Assembly: GCF_949628215.1 (NCBI RefSeq)
Contig: NC_134277.1
Location: forward strand, 61,721,918-61,785,917
DNA: 64,000 nt
Source of the DNA: Phalacrocorax aristotelis
Lineage: Eukaryota > Chordata > Aves > Suliformes > Phalacrocoracidae
Direction of reading: 5' to 3'
The notes below the pieces were generated by a model. The model did no database searches, was not told where the DNA came from, and saw nothing but the letters and a program-made list of their open reading frames with translations. The position numbers and the translations under genes were made by a program. This document shows positions 1 to 13,100 of this stretch, in pieces (position 1 is the first letter of the stretch; each line of letters begins with the position of its first letter).

Positions 1-3000
1 GTTCAATAAGAAATTATGCTGTGTTAAGGTTTCTGTGGAATTTAGTCATAAAAAGTTCAGACTGTACTAAAAACTAATTAATTCTGTGGTTTTGGTATTC
101 ATTGAAGCCTCCTTCCCCTGTGCACAAATAGAAAACATTATGCCCTGAAGGGCGTGCATGCCAAAAAGGTGGAAAAGGATATTCTGAGCTCAAAAGACTA
201 TAGCACAGTAGGTCTATATTAGGGGAACTTTCTCAAATAGTTTGAAAGATAATAGAGCTGCCTGCAGGCAAGTTTACCTTGCTTTCTGGTCTATTATAGG
301 GATACACACAACTATTTCTTACACTGGTTAAAATAAATACTTACCACATCAGTCTGGGCTACATATGGTACCTATGTAGCATCTAGTGATGAAATATGTT
401 CAAAAAGAAATTAGCAACTTATGCAGTATATACATTAAGTTTTTGTAGAGCCTTCCCATGCAAATATTTGATGTGTAAGTAATGTTAGCAGTTACAAGGA
501 CATTTCTGAGACTTCATAATGTTGACCCAGATCACCTGAGATTCTTGAAAGAGCTTGTTAAAAATAAGAAAAAAAAAAGCTGACAAATATTCACTTAAAA
601 AAATAAAGCAGCTGAGCTGAAGGCAGCAAAGGCACCAAATCAGGATGTATTTTCCTAATGCATTGGTTCCATTTCTGCCACCAAAACTGAAGTTCTCCAC
701 TCATTGGAGCTCTTAGCAGGAAACATTTCTAAACTGTACATGGAGAGAGACCTTACCCTGAACTGATACTGACCCATACATTTGCTTTGTACTGCCCACA
801 TTCTGCTGCTCAGATGTAGCCCACAGATATTTTTGTTTGAATTGCAGCCTGGCTCCCACAGACATGATAAAAATCTTTGAATGACAACTTGTCTATTGAA
901 CTGAACCCATCTTCATAGAAATAGGAATGTTAAAAAACCAAAAAGGAAGAAGTGACCACTGGTTCTCTTCATTTTGAAGAGTGGGGTTTTTTTTGGGGGG
1001 GAAATAATGTTATTTTGCATTTCATACCAAGAATGCCAGCTGCCAGGAATGTCAGATAGACAACAGGAAGTATCCAATAGTAGTGCCATCAACTGTGCTC
1101 GTAAAAAATATCTAAAAGGCAACTTCTGAAAATGTGGAAGCTTTAAATTACAGGTGAGGTTTTTTTTGGGTTTTTTTTGACACATTTTGTTTTAAAGACA
1201 TCTGTTGCAATCAAAATTACCAAACTGACTTGCACAACCACACAATTTTTTTTAGCCTTACAGCTGTATGTTTTCTGTTATATACCAAAGACTATTAGTA
1301 CCACTAAAGGAGATGAATGCAATTTCTTAAATAATTCATGTGACAGATTGCCTGCTTGAGTCAGTTTGAGTTCCTTGAGATGTAGCATTTTTTTTTAATC
1401 AGGCTGGTGCTATGCACAGATTAGAGAATTTAGTATCACTTAAGGATCTTTACTAGCCAGCCTCTTCTATATTTATTTGTTTTTAATGGTAGGGCAAAAC
1501 ATAAAAAGCTTAAAGACTTGACAAAAATACACAAATCAGAAATACTGCCATAGGCTGTTAAAACATTTCTTGTATACTGGCAAAATGTGGCTTGAAAAGC
1601 AGCTATACACCTTCTTAGGTGAGAAGCAGCTTTTCTTTTTCAGAAGGCTCATGAGATAGTGATTTAGAAAAAAAAAAACCACAACCAAACTTAAATGCTA
1701 ACTCGTTAATCCAACCCTTATTTTCATATCTATGGTTAAGTGCCCAAATATTGGTGTATATATAACTTCCTTCCCCCTGTGAAATTATTTGAAAGGAACT
1801 GGTTTACAACTTTAAAAAAAGAAAAAAGGCCCAGAATTTATTTTTTTTGCCAACAAATCTTTGCAGGCATTACATTTGCATTAGCAGCAAAAATATTGCA
1901 ATAATCTTCACCTCACAAAGCTTTCTGTAACCATCTGTCAGGAAATCTGTATTAGCCTGGAGTAAGCGTCACTTTATGTATACTTTTTTCTTACTCTAAG
2001 GTTAAAAAATATCAATTTTAACAATTATGTGAATCCTTTTCATTATATAGACATTAGGAAGATGTGCAGAATGCACACAGGGCTGTCCAGTTAGTACATT
2101 TCAGGGTAAGGCTTTAAACATCTAATTTATGGTGACTGGCTGCCTCAATCCTGGCAAGCTGCACATCCAAACCTTTCCATGTCAGAATTTCAAGACGTTG
2201 GCAGGAACAAAGGTGTTTGTAATTAATGGTGCAGGAGAGGAATGCGCTCCTAAGCCCTGTGGTCTCCCCTCCGTCAGCACAACCCCTGGCCCCATCGACT
2301 TGAAACCCTCTACCCTCAGTCTCCATACAGTTCCCAACCCAACAGGAAATTACAGTGTTGATGGCTTCTTTTTTCTACAGTGACATCAAACATTTATAGT
2401 GACACATATAAGAATATATTATATATTTATATAAATATATCAAATATTTATATAAAATATATAAATAAATACATATACAAAATATGGCATTACTTTCCAG
2501 AGAGATGTTACATTTCACAGGCCACCTTTCCTTATCCTGATTTCATTGTCATACAAAATTTGTCATGAAGTTCAGTAAATTATCAGCCTCAAAATGTTGC
2601 CAAAGTATTCCTTATGTGAAAGCATCACATACCAGAACAAAACCAAATCACTTCTCTTCTGATTAAAAGGACATATAACATCATGGCAGACAGTTGGTTT
2701 AAATATTTAAACCCCATGGTTCTTATTCTATGCTTACATACAGGCAAATCATTTCTACCAAAGTCAAAGCAAGCAACAATTTTTCATAGCATAAATGAAG
2801 CACAGGGGTCTCAACACCCGGGTCCTCAATCCCCCCATCTTGTCAGCATTGTTTTAAACAGGAGTTCCTTGTACAGAATATGTGCTTTGGTAGAGTGTAC
2901 CAAGACAACACAGAATAGATACAGCTTTTCAAAATAAATAAGCAAACAGAAAGGGTGGTACTGTAATGGCAATTTTTTGTCCATCAATTATCTGTATTAG

Positions 3001-3397
3001 CATGAGCAGGAAATGGAGGAAATGTAAGCTATGTTGCACAAACTGAAGTGAAGGACAGACAGAAGGAAACTTTACTGAGAGCTTCAGTGCAACCGTTATC
3101 CTTTCCAGTGGCATAATTCAGTGATGGGTACATTAGAAATAACAACAAAATAAAAATACAAAAAAAAAATTATCTTGGTATTTGTAGTTGCTTTGAATAA
3201 CAAAACTCAATATCTTCTGGAAACACTTCCTTCACTCCACAAATTCACTTCTCTTATCTAGAATAGTCAGTGTGTATGCATATGGATCTATACATATTTG
3301 TAAAACATTCCATACCCTTACTTTCTCTTTGCATACAGAAGTATACACTAGAATTATTGTGTAGTATTTGGTATTCACATGTTACATTTAAATAAAG
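1..3397. other. Sequence downstream of IGFBP3, no gene recognised
   Basis: AT-rich, with no coding exon recognised on either strand. It may hold distal IGFBP3 3'UTR. IGFBP1 normally lies tail-to-tail with IGFBP3 beyond this side in amniotes, but I see none of its coding sequence here. An AT-only low-complexity tract lies at about 2405-2480. Confidence 0.6.
2405..2480. repeat. AT-rich low-complexity tract
   Basis: About 75 bases built almost only from A and T, in alternating TATA and AAATAT words. It looks like an imperfect microsatellite. Confidence 0.7.
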
Positions 3398-4021
3398 TTT
3401 ATTAAAAAACAATTATATTAAATACAGACTAACAGAATATTCATAATATATTTTACAGAAAAAATAGCCATGTCTTTATTTTAGAAATAAGTTTCTTTAA
3501 AAAGTTCTTTGAGACTTTTATAAAACTTTTTACCCGTGAAGATAAGTTTCCTGTCAGACCTGTAAAAAAAAAAAGCTTAACCTTTAAATCCTTGTGGTAT
3601 TTTGTTTTGGTTTGGTTTTTTCTTTAACACTTTTACAAGCTTACAATCTATAAATTCTTTAAAATAAAACACCAGTATCTTTCGGGATCAAATTGGTCAC
3701 AGGCCATTTTTTAAAAAGTCAGTGGAGATTCCCTGAATCCATTCTGAAGTGCCTTTTGTTTTTTTCTCTCTCTGGGTATCAATAGTGCAGGTTTACGTGG
3801 GAATTCCGAGCTCCCTACACATCCTATGGGAAGCCCAATACGTGTCAGTGGCGGGGTGAGCTGCAGCAGCATCCGCAGAGGCTGCGACTCTCCATCGGTA
3901 CCGGACAACAGAGCTCGTTACTCAACGTGCAACGCAGTCCACAGTGCTTGCCCAGCCCCTCCAAGGTCTCTGCAAGGTCCAGCAGCCATGCACAGATGCC
4001 AGAAGAGCTGGCACCCAGCCC
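3398..4021 (-). other. IGFBP3: IGFBP3 3' untranslated region (extent uncertain)
   Basis: Sequence immediately after the TGA. Minus-strand AATAAA signals lie at 3480-3475 and 3403-3398, and another at about 1842-1837. A strong splice acceptor (T-run then ACAG) ends at 3560 on the minus strand, so a separate 3'UTR exon starting at 3559 is possible. Human IGFBP3 is known to have a last exon that is entirely untranslated. The donor that would pair with it was not identified. The true 3' end could be further left, since the human 3'UTR is over 1 kb. Confidence 0.4.
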
Positions 4022-4147
4022 TCATTTACTCTCCAAGTTATAGCAGTGGACATCTCCTTTTCCCTTCCCATCATACCCAGGAAGCGGCTGTCCGTATTTA
4101 TCCACACACCAGCAGTAACCTCTCTTTCGGCCTTTGGATGGACGACA
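4022..4147 (-). CDS. IGFBP3: IGFBP3 coding exon 4 with stop codon
   Basis: Encodes residues 246-286 and TGA (4024-4022). The acceptor is CTGTTTCAG|TGT. It starts CRPSKGRKRG, the second half of the basic segment, and includes CWCVDKYGQPLPGY and the final Cys280. Cysteines 246, 257, 259 and 280 complete the six of the thyroglobulin type-1 domain. The C-terminus CYNLESK* corresponds to the known family end. In the family this domain binds IGF weakly, heparin, importin-beta and the acid-labile subunit. Confidence 0.96.
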   Translation of the reverse strand, partial: CRPSKGRKRGYCWCVDKYGQPLPGYDGKGKGDVHCYNLESK

Positions 4148-7100
4148 CTGAAACAGAATAAAAGACCCAGTTAGCATTATTTTTGTTTTCTCCGCTTTTA
4201 GTGTTATATAGCAGGGATTCTTGCTCATTTGATAGCTGCACTTCCATAACCTGGCCATATCCGATAGAATCAAACAGAATATTTATTACCTTTACAACAT
4301 ATTACAATAAAAGCTTACCTGCTCTGCCTGTCAATACCTTTGGGTTTAATTACTCCAAAACAAAATTGTTCTGATAACCAGAAAACAGCCTTTTGAACTA
4401 CTCCCTATTATATTAGGCAGCACAGTTGCCCCCTTTGAGTACCAGGACTACTTATAACAGTACGGGCTGACGACTTGGACCCATCTTTGGAAAAGAAAGT
4501 TAACAGATTTGTTCTGCGCTGAAGCACAGGTCTGGCAAAGACAGACATTGCAGCAATAAACACCCTTGGCTTGCATCTGTTTGCTGGAGGAATTTCAATA
4601 CTGTAGTTCACATTTATTAACAGATACATAATCCTTTTGTAATGGAGTTATCACTTCAACAACTGCTAGGTGTACTAGAACTTTACGTGTGTATTTTCCT
4701 ATAAATAAGATTGCTTATATACTAATCTATAACCTATGTCAGCTCTAGAAGTTACCTGGTGGAATTTGCCAGCAAAGCTAACCAACCTGAAACTACCACT
4801 AGACAGGCAATGACACTGAACTTCTTTAGAAATAGTAATGCAGTAAAAATGCATTATAAAGTCTAGTATGTACTAAGTAAGTAATGCTGCCCCCAAGGAA
4901 CCAAGAATGGTAAAAACTAGACTAAAGGAAATGACATGCTGCAGATGCATTCAGGATGCAACCCTGCCAGAGTGAACCTGCAAGGTTTTCACCCACTCAA
5001 AAGACAGGTGTCTCCAGGACACAGATTATCTTACTAGGTTTGCCATGGTCAGCCTCATTGCCGACACATAGCCTCCATATCAGCTCAAGTTTTGAGATTT
5101 GGTGATAGAGCATTCGCTGCAAATGCTAACAGAGGTGGCTGTTTAGTCAGGACAGACTTGTAAAGGGGGCAGTGACACAAATATACTTAGCTTTTCAAAG
5201 ACTGAGGTTTCATTGTTGCGTCATCAACATGAAGATAGGCTAGACTGAAGCCACTTATGTCCCTCAACACTGTAAAGGCTACCTTGCAAGCAGAGCAAAT
5301 GCTGCATCTGAGATCACACTCAGAAGTTCAAGTATTTCAGAGTTCAGGCTGGTGCAAGCTAGGTAAATTTTGCCACTACTACTCAACTGCTTGTTCTCCA
5401 GAGTCTAATAGGCATGTCCCCATCTCCCATGTGGGTACGGCAGTGGCTCACAAAGCTAAGTGTCTTTTCCATGTGCAGGTATGCAAGAAAACATCAAGCA
5501 AGTGTTGGGCTTCACATGCTGCCCAAAGTGCCTGACCCTTTCCACATCCTGTTTAGGACCTCAGGTGAAAGGGTGGTATTTTGGACAGAACTGTGAATAT
5601 GGGTTACTCCTGGGATAGCCTGCACCAGCACATTGGCCCCAGAGCCAACTAATTTGTGGCAGCATGCAGTAGGGTAGACAGCCTTCGCTAGGAACTTGTG
5701 AAAGAGTGATGGGAGCAAATCACACAGTAGACAATTTCTGAAAAAGTTTTCATCTTATTTTATTTTAAATGAAGCAATATGAATCACTGTAACTGCAAAT
5801 CAATCTACCCTTGTGACATATTTTTGAGTAACACGCCCAATGCAGAAATATTACAATGCCTTCTCTTCTCTGAATTTGCAGTCCTTCTGCATTAGCCCTA
5901 TGCAAATGGATGGCAGCAGGATGACAAGATCAAACTTAGAGTATGTATCAGCTTGTTTTAGGAGAGGTTGAAGAAGCGCAAACCTACTGCGAGAACAGCT
6001 ACATTAATAATTTTTTAAACTACGTAGTTAGCTGCACATGAGTTCTAGTTACCTGTTTGGCTGGTTTTCTGTACTAAATATTTAAACATAAGTTTTAAAA
6101 CTTATGTTTGTTGTCTTGAAAGCCTAACTAGGGCTTGTGTGTATTCTCCAGAGTTTCCATGAATGGCTGCTCAAAGTCCACTGACGTCAATGGGAAATTT
6201 TCTTTCAATTTTGGTGGCAACTGGACTGGACTCTACCTTAAGCGGTCTTAACATTTAGTGACTTAAATTCTTAATGCTCAAAACTGAGGAATTCATAAAC
6301 AACAGCCTTTGTGCCATTTAAATTTTACAGAAAAGGAAACTGAGGCAGCAGCTCTTGAGTTGTTTTTCCCGAGACAGCAGGCACAGATGGAGCCTGAATT
6401 AGAGCCCAGGGCTTCTGGCTGCCAGCCTGGTGCTCCAGCAGTGAAACTACATTTCTGCTAATAATAGTAACACAGCCTCCCCTTTTAGAAGTACTATATG
6501 AAGTATGTTACACAACTCTCGCTGATTCATAGGCTTGCATCACTCTCAAAACAAATGATCAATTAAAGTTATCTCATGTTGGAGGTTTTGATTGCTTTTT
6601 AGAGTTGCATAATCAATTTTCAGAATTACCTACAACATGAAGTCTGTCTGCAGGAACACCTTCACTACCACTAATATTTTTTTTATTTCTTCTAGACAAC
6701 CCTTTTGGAAAACAAAACCTTTAGATCATTCTGCAGCTGAAGTAACACTCTGTGAGAAAACAATTTACCTTTTCCAATCTGCAATTTTGTACTACCCGCC
6801 CAGCCATGCTGTCAATGGTAAAGCACTTCTCATTCAAAAGTGATGCTTTTATCTTGAAGCAGCTAGCCTGCATTACCTACAGAAGTGGTGGAGAGTTCAT
6901 ATGAAAAAAAAAAATTAAAAAAAATCAGCTCTTCTGAATTTTGTACTCCACATACATTTCAAGGCTCTGCCCAGCTCTTCTGTATGACTTCAGAAGTCCA
7001 AAAAGCTGAAAAACTGCCCAAGTGGTGCAGCCAGTAATTACTTCTGATAGAAACACCAGCTGCCAGCTTCCATGCCACCTGCCCCTCTCCCTTCCACAAA

Positions 7101-10100
7101 GAAGTGCCACAGAGGCATTTATGGGGCACAGCAAAGCATATGGTATATCCCATTGAATTCCTGGTCAGCCCAGAGGTCTCCATGGACCTCTAACTGTGGT
7201 GTCCCAGAACAGACTGCAGACAGCATTGACATATACCTTGGGCTGTTTTGGCTCCTGCCAAGCCCAGCTCTGTTTTCAATGGCATGATGCCAGCTAACAT
7301 TTAGGTGAGGATCTGGCTCCAGTATACAACTATGGGGCAATTCTAGTAATTGCCCCATATAATAATTCTAATTTAATAAAAACCTTTTTTTCCATGCTTG
7401 AGGCAGAAGTGTACCTGTATCAACCTATTCCATGTAAATATACCCATATACCACAGTCGAACAGTACAATCTTATATGTGTGATTTATTGAGACAAAGAA
7501 TTCTAAATTTTGATATGTCTGATTTTAAAAAGTTTGTATAAAAACACAAGGTGTGCAATATTTTTCATGTTTTACTCTGACAGGTAAATTTATGTTCTTA
7601 AAATTGTTTCACATATGCAAATTACTCCCTATGGTTGTTCCTGAAAAGTCAATTTCTAGATACCCAAACACATCTTGAAAAACAACTAATTTCAACTTGA
7701 CTGGAAGAGCAGGTGACCAGGAAGGCAAAATATACTAACATGGGAGATGCCTCCTGAATGAGTTTTACTGGTTTCCAGGATGATCATAATTTATCGGATT
7801 CCTACCATCACACACCTAGCTACATTATCATCCTAGGCAGTGGTTTTTGCAGCTGTTTCTGGAGTCAAAAATGCCTAGCTCACATTCATTTTTGGATGGA
7901 TTTACTGTCTATTTCTGAATTTTGTTGTCACAACAGAATATAACTGAATTACAGATTGAATGCTGCTAATAATAGCAATCGAGGAAATTAATAAAATAGC
8001 ATAGCATTCTTTTAATGAGATTAGACATCTGCTCACGGTGCCTAAAATGTCAGACCTAGATGTTAATGCTCGATAAAGAAAACACAATTATTGCATTGCC
8101 TTGCGGACAGTGAATTCAGTCTGGACAAGGCTCATTCACTTCTCAAACTGATGCTTTTTTCTAGTAGTTAATTCTAAAAGGGCAACTCAAATACATTATC
8201 TTTGATTTGTATTTTGTTCATATGAGAAGCAGCCTGCCTCTGTAAGCCGTACCTGTGAAGGCCTGTTCCTAAGGTTGATTGAGGTTCATTTATAGGAGAA
8301 GCACTCTATATGCATTTCATGTGAAGTATTTCCTCACATGGGATCCATTTGTGGGCATCTCCTACAATAACCCCAGTTGCCTCAAATTACCACTGAAACT
8401 ACTGAACCTGTGTAAATTGGCATGGCGTTTGACAAGGCCAGGTATGTAAGTGTCCCTTCATCCTCTATGTCTGCTGACCAGATAGGCTGTTGCACATAGC
8501 GCAGGAACCTCTCCTAAAGCAGTTTGAAAGTCTCCAGGCAGCACGGACACTACAGAGAGGACAAAAGTGTGTCTTTTGTCCATACCAACAGCTTACTCTC
8601 ATAAATCAACTTCTAAGAACAAAGACTAGGTAAGTGTATTATGTCTTTCCTATTCTTTTCCTCTGTATTTCCTTTTTTTCTGCCTCAGTGGCAGAACTGT
8701 GACTGCACTTTAAAGTACAGGCATCCTTTAAAGTAAGGCACTTTAATACATGCTTACTGTGGATCTGATTTACTACATACACATGCCAGAGACTGCATGC
8801 AAACCACCACCTTTTTGCTGATGAAGCAAAAACCTCAGAGTCTGAAGAGAGATGAAAGGAAGATATACTGAACAAAGTAAATACCAGTCCACGGTCTTCT
8901 GTAATAGTTAGAGAAGGAAAACAGCTACAGTACACCTGTGTGCCTTGAACACAGACCTGTTCTAGAGTAGCTAAGCAAATGCTTTTATGGCACAGGCACA
9001 AAACACAGTCCTACCCTCACTCTACATAGCAGTCTGATATATTTTCCAAATGAACACAGACCAAGATGTGAGCATTGCTCTCTGCTAGTTCACATGCAGC
9101 AGGACATGAATGACACAGGCTTCTCAAAACTCCAAACAAAAAGAAGCTCTGTCCGTGCTTGGGAGTTGCCACCACCTGCTCAGGAAAAGCTGTGGAGCAT
9201 AGAAAAGATCAGTAGCATGCACCAAAGGTCAAACAATGCAGTCAATGCTGGGCTGATGGCAGAAGGGAAGGCTGGAAACATCACCCCTATTGCAAACATG
9301 CCACCTGACACTGCCAGCTTAATGCAGAGCTCCAGGGAATACCTGAAAGGGAAAGCCTGTTTCTAAGAAAGCTGGAAGCCAAAAAATGGAGAGATACCAC
9401 TCCTAAGATAAGGTTGCCTGGTCAGAGATTGGCCTCTCACTTCCAACCAATGAACTGCATTAGCTAGTAACACAGTCAGTGGCTCCTTTGGTTACTGGAG
9501 ATAGAGAGGTTGACTTGTGTAAACCCAAATGGGAGAGACAACATGATCCACAAACAAAATCTGTTCTTACAGAGGGCTTTCCTTGAGGAAAATCTTAAAG
9601 AAACTTTTGAATTCAGGAAATTTTGGAACTATACCAAGAAACACATTTAGAGGCAGGCCACTAACTAAAGACTAAAATTAGATAGGATGTGCACACTAAG
9701 CAAAGAACCTGGCATGTCTTGCACTTCCCCAAGTTTCTGAATGAGCTTCAAGGGCAGCACTGAATGGAGAATGCTGCTGTAGCTCAGCCTAACACAACTA
9801 AAGCATAAATACCTGCAGTTTAGGGCTACATTTGTCAAGAAAGGCCACAACCCCAGAGCCAAAGAGGGCTGAGAAGCCATCCTTGCTGCAGAGTAACTAC
9901 CAGATGTATCACTTTCATGATAACATGACCTGGATTTTGGAAGCGATCTGTGTAGCACATAAAGGACAGATATATGCCTTTCTCAACTTGCTTTATGCAA
10001 CATGATCCAGTGCAGCTCTTCTAGGAAGTCTCAAGCAGCTATTTACAATTCAGAGCATTGATCTATTACAGTCATATGGTGACTGCAACATTTAGCTCTT

Positions 10101-13100
10101 TGGGTTATTACAGAGGCACTGCTTTTTTTAAACCAAAGGGCATAAGTATCTAGGACACTAGCCAACTCATGTGTGATTAGGTATGAAGTTTCTCAGCTAA
10201 ACCTGTTGTCATGACCAACTGAAAATAAAAACACTGTCCCCACTTGACAAGGTTCAGCACTATCAGATCAGCTCCTAAAACTGGAAATTAACTAGTTCTT
10301 CTGTAAAATGATACATAACGCACCTTGCTGGCAAGATCCTTCAGCAAAGATGCAGAAAAGGTGTAGTGCATTCACTGAAGTGATCAAGACTCTGTACTTA
10401 CTTGCTTTTTCTTGTAGAACCCTTTCTTGTCACAATTTGGAATATGAAAACCCCTGGGACTCAAGACATTCAGGATCTTTAGGTGGTTTAAAGTGTCTTC
10501 CATTTCTCTACGACAGGGACCCTGTTAACAAGCATGTTTTAGAAAACACAGATGAAACTTCATTCCCAAATGCTGTCTTTCACACAAGAGTTAATAAATC
10601 TTTAAAGGGCAAGAAGCACAAACACAAACAAATCCATTAGAACAAAGGGATGGCTGGATATGTCAAAAGGCAGACCATTCACAGACAAAATTATTTCAGC
10701 TTAAACCGATTTCTAAACACCGAAGTCCGTATGCTATGCTGAGACACAGACTGTCATTTCCAGTTGAAATAACAGCCACATAGAATCACAGAATCTCCTG
10801 AGTTGGAAGGGACCCACAAGGATCATTAAGTCCAACTCCTGTCCTTGCATAGGACAACCCCAAAATTCACATATACATACAGGAAGGCTTAACCAGTATG
10901 TTAATCACTCATATATAACATAACTTCAGTTTGGAAAAGCTGGCCTTGCACCAAGTGGGAAAAGAAGAAGGTAGGCAACTAGAAATAGACAACTTGGTAG
11001 ATCTTTCCCTAGTGCCATTTTATTTTTGTGATTCTGCTGGATTTGAAAGTTTCAATGAAATGGAATTAATTGAAAACAAGTAGTTTGGCATAATCTATAT
11101 GTATATATAAAAATACTGCAACTTTGGACAACAATTCTCAGTTTCAACTGGACCAAATTGATGCAGCCATGCAATGGAATGGTTGCATACAGCATTCTCA
11201 TTAGATAAGTATGTACTTTTTGCCTCACTTTCTCCATCTGCAAAAGGCTTACAATAATGTAGTGAGGATTAGGTCTAGGACAATGAGCCAAAAGGAACTT
11301 CCAGAAGCACTTTTAAAAGCATGTCTCAAATGCCAACTAATTATTTCTCACTGCAGCCTTTAAGGTAGGGAATAAAGCATTACGAGCCCCACTTTGCAGT
11401 CAGAAAACCAGGAGCAAAGGAGTCCATGTTTTGCCAGCAGCCAAGAAAGCAGCCAGTGTCAGCAGTGGGATTGGGATTCAAGAGTCGCAAGCCTACAAAC
11501 TCTGTGCCTAGCTACATTCCTGTCTGGGCACATTACTGACTCAGTCCACCAGCCCACTTCGGCAGAAACCTGAAAAAATTCCCTTCTCTGGTTGCACGAG
11601 TTTAAAATGTTTAAGTTGCTGTATCAACACAAAGACTCATTTGGTGCCATTTTTAATTAATGAAGTAATGACATTTCTACTTTCAAGTGGTAATATTAAT
11701 ATTTTGCTCATGGAAAGTGCCTTTCATGTGAGTATCTGAAAGCATACAGACTCCACAGTTCTAATGGAGTTTAAAATTGATTGTTTTTGGGGGTTAGCAA
11801 AGGCCTTCCTTGCTGCTTTCATATGCTTTCTTTCAGTATCAAGCTCACAAGCTCTAAACATGCACTTTAAATTGCTGCTTCTATTGGCAGTTCCTTAAAA
11901 AAAATGGAAACTGCTCAGACATGTTGACTGTAAATCACACACATTCGAAGATTTGGTCCTGAATTAGGGCTACAAAAAGATCAAGAGCTTTTTTTTTAAT
12001 TATTAGTTTGAAGCAGGCTTCCAAAGTCAGAGAGATCAATATCAAGAGCTAACATGCAGGCAAAGCTAGAAGGGCATTTGCTGATAAAGGCACCTGTCCT
12101 GGATGGACTTATTTTTGGTTCTTACAGACACCAGCAGGCTCAGCAAGTCAGTATGCCTTTGCTCATGGGGCCCAACTACCATGTAAGTGAAACATTCATC
12201 CTAATTAAGACCAGGACCCTATTTCCTCAGAGCTACCAAAGTTCATTTTTCTCTGAAAAGGAGTTTTGCATGAAGAAGGCAGTTTACTTCATGTTTTTGG
12301 GAGCAGGACGTGCTAGAAGGCAGATACTGAAGTGTTTCTACTAGATGACTGGACATCAGTGACAAACTAAACATGCAGCCTCACCACCCTTGCTGTGTTA
12401 ACTTGGAGGCCACACTCTCTTCAGACACAGCTTTCCACCTCATACAGGTTTCAAAACCTTTTGCAGATGGGAAGCCACGTCTAGTTTCACCAAAACTGTT
12501 TTGATGAAACACCGAAGTATATCCAGACATGTTTTTTAGGCCATCTAGCACAGGCACAAGGATAACCACCGGGTTATCAGCCAGGATGTCCAGCAAGAGG
12601 AATTGCTCCCCCCTCAGAATCACTGCACTCTGGCTGCCCTGCAAATCCACTGGGCAGAGTCAGTAGGAAGCAATGGTAACTCACGTGCCCGTGAGCCTTT
12701 GCCTTTAGGCAGTAGCACCAAATGATGACTGCAAGTAGAGGCAGCGTTCAGCATGTCATACAAACAATGACTGATCAGTCAAGATCCTAATCGTCAACCC
12801 AGCCTAAGTTTGTCTACCTTGATTTGCACAGTGGGGTGTGAACACAGTGCTGCTACACTGAATGTGAAACATCTTTTTTTCCATTATTATGACCCAATAA
12901 TGCTGTTTGCAGCCAAATTTAATGACGACACTATGTCATGGTTCTAGCTGGGATAGTTAATTTTCTTAACTCTAGCTGGTATAGTGCTGTGCTTTGAACT
13001 TAGCAGGAAAACAACGTTGAGATAACACACAGATGTTTTGGCTGTTGCTGGGCAGTGCTTGTACTAGCCAAGGACTCTTCCAGCTTCCCATGCTCTGCCG

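Larger units (their letters stand above)
4148..10401 (-). other. IGFBP3: IGFBP3 intron 3
   Basis: GT-AG intron of 6254 bp between coding exons 3 and 4. It holds a MIR-type SINE relic (about 6330-6465) and a 26 bp perfect palindrome (6084-6109). Several open frames of up to 120 codons (e.g. 8639-9001 minus, 9094-9366 plus) match nothing I recognise. They are treated as chance. Confidence 0.85.

Noticed and set aside
1..3397. IGFBP1 coding sequence expected on this side
   Set aside because: No IGFBP signature or thyroglobulin-type exon was found on the plus strand. The gene, if present, lies beyond the window.
8639..9001. 120-codon minus-strand frame inside IGFBP3 intron 3
   Set aside because: No known family, intronic, and no splice-consistent boundaries that fit IGFBP3.
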